A stretch of 64,000 nt of DNA, taken from Lysobacterales bacterium (GTDB lineage Bacteria; Pseudomonadota; Gammaproteobacteria; Xanthomonadales; SZUA-38). The notes beneath the pieces were generated by a model. It worked only from the letters and a program-made list of their open reading frames with translations, did not search any database and had not been told where the DNA came from. Below are positions 27,096 to 36,452 of this stretch, piece after piece. The stretch is taken from positions 62,001-126,000 of the forward strand of contig JANQOZ010000103.1 in assembly GCA_028285525.1 (NCBI GenBank), given 5' to 3'. Every line of letters starts with the position of its first letter. Position 1 is the first letter of the stretch. Made by a program: the position numbers and the translations under genes.

Positions 27096-27503
27096 TCATG
27101 CTGACTCTCGGGCCGCCAGCCCGCTCAGCCACCCACCGGTGCCGGCCAGGCAAACGCCCACCAGGAGCACTACGGTCAAGGGAATCAACGCCGCCTGATC
27201 AACCGGGTTGATAAGACAGAGAGTCGCCACGAAGGACGCGCCGACGAGCCCCGCAAGGAAGCCACTGAGCAATCCCTGCCGAGGCAGCTTTCGACCAGGT
27301 ATCCACCCGGCTACGCCCCAGGCAACGCCAAAAAACGGCACATGCCACAACGCAACCTGTTCGCGGCCCGAAACCAATAGCCACGCATTGGGCAACACGA
27401 GCATTGTCGCGAAAGCAAAGACGACTGCCCCCAACAGGACCATCGCTAATTTGGTTCCTAGGTCAGTCATCGGTATGTTGTCTGGCTGCTGTGCTTCACT
27501 CAT
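27096..27503 (-). CDS. Four-helix membrane protein of unknown function
   Basis: 135 residues with about four membrane helices: LAMVLLGAVVFAFATMLVLP, VPFFGVAWGVAGWIPG, LLSGFLAGLVGASFVATLCL and LIPLTVVLLVGVCLAGTGGWL. No charged catalytic residues or family signature are visible. The glycine-rich helices suggest tight packing. It precedes the zinc-ribbon membrane protein gene by 19 bases on the same strand, and the pair may form one complex. Confidence 0.7.
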   Translation of the reverse strand: MSEAQQPDNIPMTDLGTKLAMVLLGAVVFAFATMLVLPNAWLLVSGREQVALWHVPFFGVAWGVAGWIPGRKLPRQGLLSGFLAGLVGASFVATLCLINPVDQAALIPLTVVLLVGVCLAGTGGWLSGLAARESA

Positions 27504-27670
27504 ACGTCTAACAACGAACGATCTCTGCGAATGCCACAGGTGAATCGTAGTCGTTTTATCGCGACTGGCAAGAAGTGGGCCCCTCTAACTTCGACGTCTC
27601 AGATTCCAGCGCGAGACAGTTAAACCTTCGCCCCCCACCTGGCGCGGAACCCTATCTATAGAGCGAAGCC

Positions 27671-28447
27671 TCATTCGCGGCCCAGGTGTCGATGCAGTAT
27701 GGCTCCGCCGACCAGCACCAGGACATCGGTAACCAGCAGGAAGCCCCATCCGATCCAAGCAGGCGAAGTACTGGCGGGCAAAATCTCAAAACCGATGGCA
27801 CCGCTGATCACCATCACAAACCAAAAGCCGAAAAATCCGGCGAAGAACATGACCAGCAGCGCCGCGAATCGCAGGGCGAAACGATGCGTGGCTGGCCAGA
27901 CAAAAGTGCCGCCATCGCGGCGCCAGGCGGCTACATCGCGCTGGGTATCCAGAACCAGCCCCAGCAGCACGGCGCCGCAGGCCCATACCATCCCGGAACT
28001 AAGAAGCCGGCCCATTGCATCAGCGACGCCGCTGCGCATGGCGGTTGTATCGAAACCCGTCTGCAGAATCAGGAGCACAAAGAACGGCAGCCCCAATACA
28101 ATCGTCCAACCGAGTGCCACCTTCATGCTGCCACTGATCGCTTCAAAGACCGGTTCGCGCACCCATGTGCGCGTGAGAAGCACTCCCACCCACATAATCG
28201 CTAGAAACTCGATTACCCAGGGCAGCACCACGTAGCGTAGTCCGATCTCACCCTGATTGATGGCTCGGGCAACCAGGGCATAGCTTACCGCCATTGTCGT
28301 CGCCGCTAGCGCAATACTGCCAGGGTCTGATCGAAAGCTTTCGCGGAAGCTCTTGTCCATGGCCTTCGAAAACGCCCGCTCCTGGCTGTCGGTCAGCCTT
28401 GGATCACGGCCACGCAGATGAGCTGGCCGACGCCCGTAGATGCTCAT
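27671..28447 (-). CDS. Multi-pass membrane protein of unknown function
   Basis: 258 residues. A basic N-terminus of about 45 residues precedes six or so membrane helices (SIALAATTMAVSYALVA, YVVLPWVIEFLAIMWVGVLL, VALGWTIVLGLPFFVLLIL, MVWACGAVLLGLVLDT, FAALLVMFFAGFFGFWFVMV, WGFLLVTDVLVLVGGAIL). I recognise no family. It is divergent from the GFE-tail protein gene at 28732; the 284 bases between them (28448-28731) should carry both promoters and show no gene. Confidence 0.7.
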   Translation of the reverse strand: MSIYGRRPAHLRGRDPRLTDSQERAFSKAMDKSFRESFRSDPGSIALAATTMAVSYALVARAINQGEIGLRYVVLPWVIEFLAIMWVGVLLTRTWVREPVFEAISGSMKVALGWTIVLGLPFFVLLILQTGFDTTAMRSGVADAMGRLLSSGMVWACGAVLLGLVLDTQRDVAAWRRDGGTFVWPATHRFALRFAALLVMFFAGFFGFWFVMVISGAIGFEILPASTSPAWIGWGFLLVTDVLVLVGGAILHRHLGRE

Positions 28448-28731
28448 CAGCGTTGGCCTCGTACGGCTGGAATACAGCTCTCGTCTTGCGTGTCTGTCAT
28501 CGCGCTGCCGCTTCGATCATTAAGCTTCGGTAGTTCCTAAAACGCCGCAGCCAAACAGAATCGCACGGCAACCCCCGGTTTGTTGAAACTTCGGTGCCGA
28601 GCGGCACAGATTCTCTCGCAGAACATGCAGAACGCCCCTTTTTGTAGCTCGTGCTTTCGAACCATGCTGCAACGATGTGCGGTTTAGACCTCGACTGTCG
28701 TTTCAACGGTTACCACTCGGAAAACCCGCCA

Positions 28732-29862
28732 ATGAAAATGACGACGCCGATATACGTTTTTGTGTCACTGCTTGCGGCCGCGCTGTACTCAGGCGTCGCC
28801 CGATCTCAGATCAACCTGTGTCATTCCGTCGAGGTTTCTCTGTACAACTTCTCGACCCTATCGCAAGCCTTTGAGCAGACGTGGAACGGTGATGTTGATT
28901 TGGACTGGTCTGGGGATCAAGCTGTCGATCTGCCCGCCGGCGAATACGAGCTGCTCCTGGCCTTTGGCGCCGGCGTTGGGAACCTCTTTGCGCCGGCAGC
29001 CGCAAACTGCTTTCTTACCGCAGAGCTGGACTTTTTCTTGGCAACAAGCCCACAGAATCTGTCACAGCGGCGAAGCACCGTTCTGAATGCGGGCCTCAGC
29101 GGCGAGATCGACACATCGGAATTCAGTCAGGATACCGCTACGGGTTTTGTGATCGAACAATTTGACGGATTCCAGGGATCTTTGTCCCAATCGGCGCTGG
29201 CCTGGCTCAAGACCGAGTCGCGATTTACCGGAACCGGACCGAACTTCTCGGGCATCAGCGCGTCCTTTTCAGGAAGCAACTTTGCCAGCTACCGGGACTC
29301 GTCTGGCCGGTCACCCACGGCCGTGACCACTACCCGAATCAACTGGCGGTTTGAGATCCCTACTGACAGCCAGTGGTCCCTTAGTCTGTCTGCGGAGATG
29401 GCGGTCGAAACCGGGGAGACAGCGTTTCTAGCCGGCGGACCCGCCTCTGTTGACCCAACGCTCGAACCCCTACCAATTCTTTACACCGAAGATACGGTTC
29501 AAGGTTGGCTGACGGCGCCGGTAACTGAAGGCGCCATCCTGGTGCCTGAGCCACCGTTGGTGCTGATCGCTGTGACGCTGCCACCGGAGGAACTGGACCG
29601 CGGGTCACCCTACCGGCTGGTGCTGCCAAGCAGTAAAGGCGGCGCGGACCTCGGCCTGTTTGAGGCCGGAGAGCGGGTAGACCTGGTGGCACTCGCCGGA
29701 GCCGGCTTGCCGGAGCTGGCTGTCATTCCGACGGCGCAAGCGCCATCCACTTCTCCAGAGTTGCTGACGCTACTATTGGAAACCGCTGGTGGGCCGGCAG
29801 GACTACGCGTGGGCCCTGAACCCGCTCAGATCGACGTGGTGTTTGCCTCATCCTTCGAATAG
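28732..29862 (+). CDS. Secreted hypothetical protein with C-terminal ASSFE tail
   Basis: 376 residues from the ATG at 28732; the frame is open to 28651 but those residues would precede the signal peptide (YVFVSLLAAALYSGVARSQ). The body is beta-rich with repeated serine/asparagine segments (SGISASFSGSNFASYRDSSG) and a proline-rich C-terminal third. It ends VVFASSFE, a variant of the GFE tail on other exported proteins here. No enzymatic signature is visible. It is convergent with the CPBP-GNAT gene (100 bases apart). Confidence 0.72.
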   Translation: MKMTTPIYVFVSLLAAALYSGVARSQINLCHSVEVSLYNFSTLSQAFEQTWNGDVDLDWSGDQAVDLPAGEYELLLAFGAGVGNLFAPAAANCFLTAELDFFLATSPQNLSQRRSTVLNAGLSGEIDTSEFSQDTATGFVIEQFDGFQGSLSQSALAWLKTESRFTGTGPNFSGISASFSGSNFASYRDSSGRSPTAVTTTRINWRFEIPTDSQWSLSLSAEMAVETGETAFLAGGPASVDPTLEPLPILYTEDTVQGWLTAPVTEGAILVPEPPLVLIAVTLPPEELDRGSPYRLVLPSSKGGADLGLFEAGERVDLVALAGAGLPELAVIPTAQAPSTSPELLTLLLETAGGPAGLRVGPEPAQIDVVFASSFE

Positions 29863-29962
29863 CACCGAGAGAACTACTTCACCTTAAAACTATGCCCGCC
29901 TGCCATGCATATGGGCAGTCCCGGAGAGCAGGATCAGACTAGGAGATTCGGGACCAGTCCCC

Positions 29963-31285
29963 CTAAAGCTGCTTGAAGTAGCGTGCAACCGGATATCGAT
30001 CGAACCCAAGTTTCTCATAGCTGGCACGCGCGGGGGCGTGACCGCGATCGCCGCCCGTCTCCACAAAGGCCATTTTGAGGTTTTTGTCGCGCATCCAACC
30101 AAAGGCAAAATCCATCAGCGCTGTCCCGACTCCCTGTCGTTGGCAATCAGGAGCCACCGCAATAATGTATATCTCACCCATCGAATCTTCAGGGTGTACG
30201 CGTAGCCCCACGTAACCTGCCAGCGCTCCATCGTGTTCCGCCACCCACATTGCGGTGTTTTCGTCGCTGCACGTAGCTTTGACGTCCGCTAGTTGTCGGG
30301 CCCGCCAGCCGTTCGGATAAAACGCGTTGTAGACGTAGTCCTGAATATCTTCGCGCATCAACGGAAATACAGGCTCCCATGCGCACTCGGTGATCGCGAG
30401 AACTTCGTCCAGGTCTGTTTGTTCATAAGGTCGAATTGTCATTTCTCTTTCTCTCTGGTCACCTAAAAAACTCGATTTGTCTGCTAAAGCCAGCGGTTTG
30501 CGTGTACGGTTGCACCGTTGATTCCGCCAAAGCGTGCCGTACGCTATCGCTGCAAACGAAAGCAGAATCATCCCCATACTCTTTGGGTCATAGTGAGAAC
30601 CCAGCACCGGAAAAAGCATCCAGCTGAGATTGCTCATCGAATGAAAGAATATTGCGACGCCTAGACACTCGCCGCTCCACACAAACAGGCCCACGATCAA
30701 GTACCGACCCGCCAACGTACCCAAGGCCCACCACGCTAGCCAACCGAAGTCGCGATCAGCCTGCATTAGTGGGACCATGTGCCAGGCGATACCGACTGCT
30801 CCCACGATGACGCTGGTCGTGAAAATCGACCGTGTGCTTAGAAGTTTCCGCATTGCGTAGCCGGTCCAGCCAAGCTCTTCCAGGGTTGCTGCCGCAAGAA
30901 ACACGATCATCAACAGCAAAACCTGCGATCCGCTCGCTGCAAAGTCCGGCGGCGGGTCGCCTGCCATCACAAGGAAAACCCAGGACAATAACGCTGCCGT
31001 CGGCATCATCAACGAAGCCAGCGCCCAGATCTCTATTCGCAGTGGCCGAAAGTCTCTTACCTGACGAAAAAAGCTCTTTGCTTCGGTGGCGCCACCGTCA
31101 TAGAGCGACAGCACTGCGCCCGCCAGCGCGGGGCAAACCACCATGGCAGCGCTGACCGGTAGGCCGGGTAGAAGGCGCGAATCGACGGTATTACCCAGTA
31201 GCCAGAACGGGAGTGACAGTAGCCACACCAGGAGAAAAAATCGCGTTAATCTGCTCACGGAAACGACGCTCGTTAGCAACAACAC
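29963..31285 (-). CDS. CPBP (CAAX/Abi) membrane protease joined to a GNAT acetyltransferase
   Basis: A single 440-residue frame. Residues 1-255 form a multi-pass CPBP intramembrane protease with all three motifs: EELGWTGYAMR (E136, E137, R146), the histidine in IAWHMVPLM (H169) and FFHSMSN (H215, N219). After a polar linker (257-281) comes a GNAT domain that starts at Met282 (MTIRPYEQTDLDEVL), with the acetyl-CoA loop APDCQRQGVGTAL and the terminal ASYEKLGFDRY. Met282 (ATG at 30442) is where a free GNAT gene would start, so a true fusion, or two adjoining genes in one frame, are both possible. CPBP proteases are linked to prenyl-protein processing and bacteriocin immunity. Confidence 0.82.
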   Translation of the reverse strand: MLLLTSVVSVSRLTRFFLLVWLLSLPFWLLGNTVDSRLLPGLPVSAAMVVCPALAGAVLSLYDGGATEAKSFFRQVRDFRPLRIEIWALASLMMPTAALLSWVFLVMAGDPPPDFAASGSQVLLLMIVFLAAATLEELGWTGYAMRKLLSTRSIFTTSVIVGAVGIAWHMVPLMQADRDFGWLAWWALGTLAGRYLIVGLFVWSGECLGVAIFFHSMSNLSWMLFPVLGSHYDPKSMGMILLSFAAIAYGTLWRNQRCNRTRKPLALADKSSFLGDQREREMTIRPYEQTDLDEVLAITECAWEPVFPLMREDIQDYVYNAFYPNGWRARQLADVKATCSDENTAMWVAEHDGALAGYVGLRVHPEDSMGEIYIIAVAPDCQRQGVGTALMDFAFGWMRDKNLKMAFVETGGDRGHAPARASYEKLGFDRYPVARYFKQL

Positions 31286-31326
31286 GATCCGCTACTCTGC
31301 CGTCTCGCGTAGCAAGGGACGCCGTC

Positions 31327-31863
31327 TTAGCGCATTAGCAGGCGCTCGAACCTCGCTTCGTCGAATTCGTCCGCCGATGTGGCGTATTCAACGCCAGGCC
31401 CTGCCAGATACTCAACGTCTCGCCGAAACCGCATGCCCAATCTTCTGAGCACGGCCACGGAGCCGGTGTTAGGAACGTCAGCACCCGCCCAGATCGTTGA
31501 CGCGACTCCACGTGAAAATGCATGGCACATGGCCGTATGCGACATGCGGACAGCTAGAAGCCGCTTCCAATACCGGGGATGCAAAAGGTAGGTCAGCTGC
31601 ACCTCAGAGTCAGAAAAATCGGATAGCCGCACCAGTCCGGCAAGGGCATCCTGTTCGCAATCTTGCAACCCCCACAAACCACCGCCGAAGCGATCGTTGT
31701 CGTCGGCCGAGGCTGCGATCCACTCGCGAGTGACGAATCGGGGTGGTTCGAGGCCGTCAGCAAGGTACTCATAAACCTCGGGTACGCACAGGAGTTGATG
31801 GACCTCTTCTTCATCAGCGGGCGTGATGAGCCGCAGGCCAAAGTTCTTTGAATTCGCTGACAT
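31327..31863 (-). CDS. GNAT family N-acetyltransferase (RimJ/RimL-like)
   Basis: 178 residues in the RimJ/RimL (Acetyltransf_3) pattern: LRLITPADEEEVHQLL at the start, GGGLWGLQ and AGLVRLSDFSDSEVQLTYLLHPRYWKRLLAVRMSH in the middle, and NTGSVAVLRRLGMRF for the late helix. This family acetylates N-terminal amines of ribosomal proteins, or small-molecule amines and antibiotics. The usual acetyl-CoA loop (Q/R-x-x-G-x-G/A) is replaced by HPRYWKRLLA, so activity is less certain. It follows the CPBP-GNAT gene on the same strand (41 bases upstream of it), which gives two acetyltransferase domains in a row. Confidence 0.8.
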   Translation of the reverse strand: MSANSKNFGLRLITPADEEEVHQLLCVPEVYEYLADGLEPPRFVTREWIAASADDNDRFGGGLWGLQDCEQDALAGLVRLSDFSDSEVQLTYLLHPRYWKRLLAVRMSHTAMCHAFSRGVASTIWAGADVPNTGSVAVLRRLGMRFRRDVEYLAGPGVEYATSADEFDEARFERLLMR

Positions 31864-31914
31864 CTCTAGTCTCGCTCGTGTTCTTTAGCGGTATTTTTCC
31901 AATATTCGCGTCGC

Positions 31915-32823
31915 TCAATCCGTCGGTGAGAGCCTCTGGGCGCTCTCCTGGCGAATTTGCGACGGCGCAAGAAAATCATCAGGGCGTTGCTCAGTCGCAA
32001 AGGGCTTAGCAGCATCGGAACTCTCCAACACCTCTACCAGGTCGAAAAGCAGTGATTCACGCTCGCGGCCGTGGCGGTAGTTCAAAATCAGGTGCTGCGG
32101 CAGCGGCACAATTGGCATAAAAAAACGTACCGCAACCTCGGCTCTTGCCGGGATCGGAAACGGGAGCTGAGTTTGCCTCTCTTCGAGCTCCGCGCTTACC
32201 TTTGCATTTCTGGCACCTCTTACGATCCCGGTCGTGAGGAGCGCCGGCCCGATCACGAGTAACCCGGATGCCGCAGCGGCAGCCCCGCTAACCGAAGCGG
32301 CTCCGCCCGTCACCAGTGCGCCGGATGCCGCGGCGGAGACCGTCCCAACGCCCAACGCTGATACGGCAACGCCCGAGGCAACCAAGGTTCCAGCAGCTGC
32401 GGGATCCGTGGCTTTCTGCGTTTCGTCGAACTGTCGAAGCAGCGCCCGGCTGCTACGCGCCAACTCTTTACGGGAATCCGAAGCCGCGACCCGCTGATCC
32501 AGGCTATCTATCACGACAACCTCCTCAAGCTCGAGGGGTGAACCTGTTTGGTTTGCCAGAGTGAGACGATACTCATACCAGATGGCATCCCTGGCCCAGC
32601 TGCCGGGGCCATTCGGCTGGACCACATGATCAAGCGATGCCGTGATCTTCGAGTCGCCGGCTAATGCGAGCGGCGGCAGGCTCTCCAGCGGCAACGGATC
32701 GCGGAGCACACGGGTGCCGCCGCAGGCGCCTAGCGTTACGGCCACCAGAAACATCACGAAAAAGCTTGGTAGACGATTGATGTATCTTTTACCGACAAAA
32801 CGTTTTATGACTCGGTGTAACAT
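31915..32823 (-). CDS. Lipoprotein with glycine-zipper-like hydrophobic segment
   Basis: 302 residues from the ATG at 32823, preceded by GAGAGGA; an earlier GTG at 32847 is less likely. The leader ends VAVTLGAC, a clear lipobox. Residues about 145-210 are a long glycine/alanine-rich hydrophobic stretch (ASGVAVSALGVGTVSAAASGALVTGGAASVSG and on), like the glycine zippers of membrane-inserting outer-membrane lipoproteins. The flanking parts are beta-type. It is divergent from the ECF sigma gene with 112 bases between, so both could share a regulatory region. Role unknown. Confidence 0.72.
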   Translation of the reverse strand: MLHRVIKRFVGKRYINRLPSFFVMFLVAVTLGACGGTRVLRDPLPLESLPPLALAGDSKITASLDHVVQPNGPGSWARDAIWYEYRLTLANQTGSPLELEEVVVIDSLDQRVAASDSRKELARSSRALLRQFDETQKATDPAAAGTLVASGVAVSALGVGTVSAAASGALVTGGAASVSGAAAAASGLLVIGPALLTTGIVRGARNAKVSAELEERQTQLPFPIPARAEVAVRFFMPIVPLPQHLILNYRHGRERESLLFDLVEVLESSDAAKPFATEQRPDDFLAPSQIRQESAQRLSPTD

Positions 32824-32935
32824 CGTCCTCTCTCCAGCAGCAGCCACTTATTGAGTTACATACGGATTCGACAAGCATTTCTCGTCATCACCCGCGAGTG
32901 CGGGAGCGAACCGAAATTGCGGGAAAGAGAAACGC

Positions 32936-33577
32936 GTGGTTCAATCCTCGTTCGAACCGGAGCGATTGGTGAACGATCATCCACACTCTGACGGAAAGCC
33001 CGAAGCTGGTGACGTGACGGCTTTGCTCCAACGCGTCGCCGAAGAGGGCGATGGCCTGGAAGCGCTGTATCGGCGGGTCTACGGCGAGTTGAGGCAGCAG
33101 GCCGCTTCGTGGCTACGCCGCTCACCCGTGACTCTGCAGCCGACTGAGCTGATCTCCGAGCTCTATCTGAAGCTTGAAGGCTCAGCGCATCAATTTGAAA
33201 ACCGCCGACATTTCTTCGGCGCGTGCGCGACGGGACTGCGACAGCTCCTGGCCGATCACGCGCGGCGGCGCGCGAGCGAGAAGCGCGGCGGCGATCAGCA
33301 GCGTGTGGACTATGACGAGTCCCGAATCGCCGGTGAACCGAATGATTTCACAATCTTTGACCTCAGTGTCGCCATTGATAAACTCGCGGAGGAAAGCGCG
33401 CGGGCAGCCCGCATCGTTGAGCTACGTTACTTCGGCGGGCTAAGCCTCGAAGAAGCCGCGGCGGTGACCGGCGTCTCGACGGCCACCGCCACTCGCGACT
33501 GGCGCTTTGCGAGGGCCTGGCTGATCGATCATCTGGGCGGCATGCCTGCCGCCGGTGATGGTCTGGCACCGGGCTGA
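32936..33577 (+). CDS. Sigma70_ECF family (RpoE-like) sigma factor
   Basis: 213 residues from a GTG at 32936; a GTG 11 codons later is an alternative. The sigma-2 region reads ALYRRVYGELRQQAASWLRRSPVTLQPTELISELYLKL, the form typical of the Sigma70_ECF family, and the C-terminal sigma-4 region reads ARIVELRYFGGLSLEEAAAVTGVSTATATRDWRFARAWL. Members of this family are common in Xanthomonadales, Planctomycetes and relatives and often sit next to serine/threonine kinases, which are thought to control them. The kinase gene here converges on it with nine bases between. No anti-sigma gene is seen. Confidence 0.9.
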   Translation: MVQSSFEPERLVNDHPHSDGKPEAGDVTALLQRVAEEGDGLEALYRRVYGELRQQAASWLRRSPVTLQPTELISELYLKLEGSAHQFENRRHFFGACATGLRQLLADHARRRASEKRGGDQQRVDYDESRIAGEPNDFTIFDLSVAIDKLAEESARAARIVELRYFGGLSLEEAAAVTGVSTATATRDWRFARAWLIDHLGGMPAAGDGLAPG

Positions 33578-33586
33578 CCGCATTGT

Positions 33587-36037
33587 CTAACGACTGACCG
33601 CGCTGACTTTTTTGCGACCAGCCCAGGACTCGAGCTTAAGCAGACGGTCACGCTCGGCCTCTGGCAATTCGTTTGCATCAAGCAACGCTCTCGCGTCAGC
33701 GGTTCGCCCCGCTGCGAGGGTGATCTCAATCGCCAATCCGATGCTCTGAATGCTGATCCGGCTGTCGGGCTCCATGAATTCTCGCGTTCTCGTCACCAGC
33801 TCATCGACCGCGGGGCGCAACGATTCTGGGTCGTCACCTCGGTCGAACCGCGCAGACAGAAGATTTGACTGAAGACGAATCGATTGCAGGTGTTCCGGTC
33901 CAAGAGCTTCAACACGTTGGGCCAGGGCCCTTTCCATGATTTCGATGGCCTGATCGTGGTCGCCGGATGCGAGAGCGAGATTCCCCTTGGATTCCCAAAT
34001 GGATTGGGTGAGCGGATGCGAAGCACCCAGCAATTTCTCTGCTCGGCCATAAAGATCCGAGATACGTGCCGTGGCTTCGTCGATCCGATTTGCCTGTCCG
34101 AGCATGGTCAGCATGTTGTATTCCAGACCAACCAGCATAATGGCGTCGGACCCGGGTACAGCGGTCAACCCGGTCAACGCAAGTTCAGCCAAGTCGATCG
34201 CTCGACCGAGGTCAGCATCACGAAGACTCAGCGCCAGGTTTGCCGCAATCTTCAGCGTATTGGCATGTTCCGGCCCGTGGATTTCCAGGGAATCCACGTA
34301 AGCCTGCTTAAAAAGCGGGAGTGCCAGATCATGGCGATGTTGGGCCAGGAAATGTGCCGCAAGATTGCTGCGGGCCAGCAGCGCCTGTGAGCTGTTTTGG
34401 CCGTTGAGCTTTTCCTCCAGCTCCAGCACCCGCCGTAGCGCGTCCTCTGAATCATCAAACTGTGACAGCTCCCTGTGGGCTATCGCCTTTCCGACCAGCG
34501 CACGCCGCGAGCCATCACTCTGCTCGCCTTCCCGTTCGAGCTGCATTTCCAACGCAGCGTTCCAGAGTTCGAGGGCTTGTACTGGCTGCCCAAGATTCAT
34601 GTAGACGTCTGCTAGCTCCATGGAAAGGCGGGCCCGGACCGGATTTTCGGCGGCCAGACCGTCAAGATTGCCAGCGGCCTGACCGAGGACGTCCAGCACG
34701 GTAAGCGACTGTCCCTGACTCGGATCCGCGGCAGAAAACGCTTCTCGCAGCAGCGTGATCACCTCGTTTGCCGTTTTGGCTTCTACCTCAACTCGTCTCG
34801 CCTGGTGGACTGACCACAGGGTGGTGAACAAGGCTGCCAGCAGGACCGACCCGAAGGCCGCGACCCCCGCACGGTGACGCGAAACAAATTTCGCTGACCG
34901 ATATGCGATTGTCGGAGGTCTGGCCTCGACAGCCCGTCGTTCGAGAAATGCTTCCAGGTCTCGCGCCAGCGCGTCCACGGATGTATAGCGACGTCTCGGG
35001 TTACGAGCCACCGCCTTGGCACATATCCAATCCAGGTCGCCCCGGAGAAACACGGCGTCAGGGCCGGAAACCAGCTCCGACGGCGGCTTCGGATCCTCCT
35101 GTTCAAGCCGCCGAAAAATCTGGGAAAGCGCCAGCTCGCCCGTTTGGAAAGCGAAGGGCGTTCGCCCCGTCAGAAGCCGGTAGAGCAGCACGCCGATTGC
35201 GTAAACGTCCGCTCGCGTATCAACCAGAACATTGCCGCGCGCCTGTTCCGGGCTCATGTAGTTGACCGTGCCGACAATCCTGCCGGCATGCGTTTCAAAG
35301 GTCTCTGGGCGCAGGCCTGCGGTCGCCGCCTTGGCAATTCCAAAGTCAATGATCTTCGCCAGAGATTCGGCCCCGTCCGCGGTCACGAGGATGTTCGAGG
35401 GCTTCAGGTCGCGATGAATCAGGCCCTTGCGGTGGGCGTGAGAAACCCCGGCACAAACCTGGAGCACCAGCTCAATGCGCTGCCGGTGATCCAGCCCCAG
35501 CGCGTCACAATGGCGATCAATATGCTGGCCGGGGACGTGTTCCATCGCAAAATAGGCAAGGCCGTCCTCCGTCTCGCCCGCGGCATAGAAATTGGCGACG
35601 TTTGGATGCGAAAGGCTTGCCAACGCCTGACGCTCAGCGGTGAATCTTGCTCGTTGCTCAGGATCGAGCGAAGCGTGCCATGGCATAACCTTCAGGGCGA
35701 CCCGGCGTCTGACCGGCTTCTCCTGCTGGGCCAGGAAAACCTGGCCCATGCCGCCCGTTCCAAGTCGTTCGACGACTCGAAAGGCACCAAATTCTCTGCC
35801 GGCTGCCAGATCGCCAGAGGCCGCCTTTTCGGCAGGTGCTGAATCCGTTTCGGCCGATATCAGGCCGCGAAGCCGGTCCGCGAGCAGCGGGTCGAGTGCC
35901 TCAACGTCGGCAAACAGCCGAGAACGGTCCGACGGGAGCGCATCCCAGTAGGCATCAAAAAGCCTGCGTAGTTCGCCCGCCTGCACCATTCGGTTGCAAT
36001 CAAGCATCAGGTCTGAGTCAGTTAATTCGTGTTCCAT
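33587..36037 (-). CDS. Transmembrane serine/threonine protein kinase with TPR tail
   Basis: 816 residues. A short helical N-terminus (1-85) is followed by a Hanks-type kinase domain (about 86-370): glycine loop RLGTGGMGQVF, Lys116 in VALKVMP, HRDLKPSN with Asp210, DFG at 231-233, and MSPEQARG. One membrane helix (GVAAFGSVLLAALFTTLWSV, about 391-410) leads to a long helical periplasmic part with tetratricopeptide-like repeats (for example VYMNLGQPVQALELWNAALEMQ and LGPEHLQSIRLQSNLLSARFD). All catalytic residues are present. It converges with the Sigma70_ECF gene, and that pairing suggests the kinase acts on this sigma factor. Confidence 0.92.
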   Translation of the reverse strand: MEHELTDSDLMLDCNRMVQAGELRRLFDAYWDALPSDRSRLFADVEALDPLLADRLRGLISAETDSAPAEKAASGDLAAGREFGAFRVVERLGTGGMGQVFLAQQEKPVRRRVALKVMPWHASLDPEQRARFTAERQALASLSHPNVANFYAAGETEDGLAYFAMEHVPGQHIDRHCDALGLDHRQRIELVLQVCAGVSHAHRKGLIHRDLKPSNILVTADGAESLAKIIDFGIAKAATAGLRPETFETHAGRIVGTVNYMSPEQARGNVLVDTRADVYAIGVLLYRLLTGRTPFAFQTGELALSQIFRRLEQEDPKPPSELVSGPDAVFLRGDLDWICAKAVARNPRRRYTSVDALARDLEAFLERRAVEARPPTIAYRSAKFVSRHRAGVAAFGSVLLAALFTTLWSVHQARRVEVEAKTANEVITLLREAFSAADPSQGQSLTVLDVLGQAAGNLDGLAAENPVRARLSMELADVYMNLGQPVQALELWNAALEMQLEREGEQSDGSRRALVGKAIAHRELSQFDDSEDALRRVLELEEKLNGQNSSQALLARSNLAAHFLAQHRHDLALPLFKQAYVDSLEIHGPEHANTLKIAANLALSLRDADLGRAIDLAELALTGLTAVPGSDAIMLVGLEYNMLTMLGQANRIDEATARISDLYGRAEKLLGASHPLTQSIWESKGNLALASGDHDQAIEIMERALAQRVEALGPEHLQSIRLQSNLLSARFDRGDDPESLRPAVDELVTRTREFMEPDSRISIQSIGLAIEITLAAGRTADARALLDANELPEAERDRLLKLESWAGRKKVSAVSR

Positions 36038-36452
36038 GGCAGCTTTTTCCGAGAAACGTTGTTGTCGTCAGACGATGGTCCGCGGCAAATCCCCCGAGAG
36101 GTTCGTTGTTTATCTGGCCGTGACGCAGTTTGACGCTCGATTACGTACGACGTTCATAGAAGCCTATTAGTCACCGGACATCTATGCGACAGGTAAACGT
36201 AATGAGTCATCTCCTAGAAGAAGTACTCGACGAACGACCCGATCGGTTATTTGAGGCCCTAAGAGCATTCGTTGAGGGCAGAGACGTAAACCGTCGCAAA
36301 TCGTCTCTCTCAAGTTGCGGGGTCGCCGAAAGCCACCATCGGCGAGGGCGAACGATCGCGTCCGGGCAAGGGCCGATTGGAACCCCCTCAAAATCGCAGA
36401 AATCGCAACGTAGCGGCGAGAAGTCCATGTTGCCCGCAGCGTCTTCAAGTCC
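36038..36452. other. 415-base region without a convincing gene
   Basis: Upstream of the kinase gene (minus strand) and of the AraC gene (plus strand), so it should hold both promoters. A plus-strand frame starting at ATG 36202 reads MSHLLEEVLDERPDRLFEALRAF, an amphipathic start, but then turns into low-complexity serine/arginine sequence; the opposite strand is also open. I see no family match and do not call it a gene. Confidence 0.4.

Noticed and set aside
26663..27211. 182-codon plus-strand frame over the small membrane protein genes
   Set aside because: The minus strand shows a zinc ribbon and clear membrane helices; the plus frame has none.
35144..35842. 232-codon plus-strand frame over the kinase gene
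   Set aside because: Antisense to the HRD and DFG motifs of an intact kinase.
36202..36452. Possible small gene starting MSHLLEEVLDERPD
   Set aside because: The opposite strand is equally open and the second half is low complexity; insufficient support.
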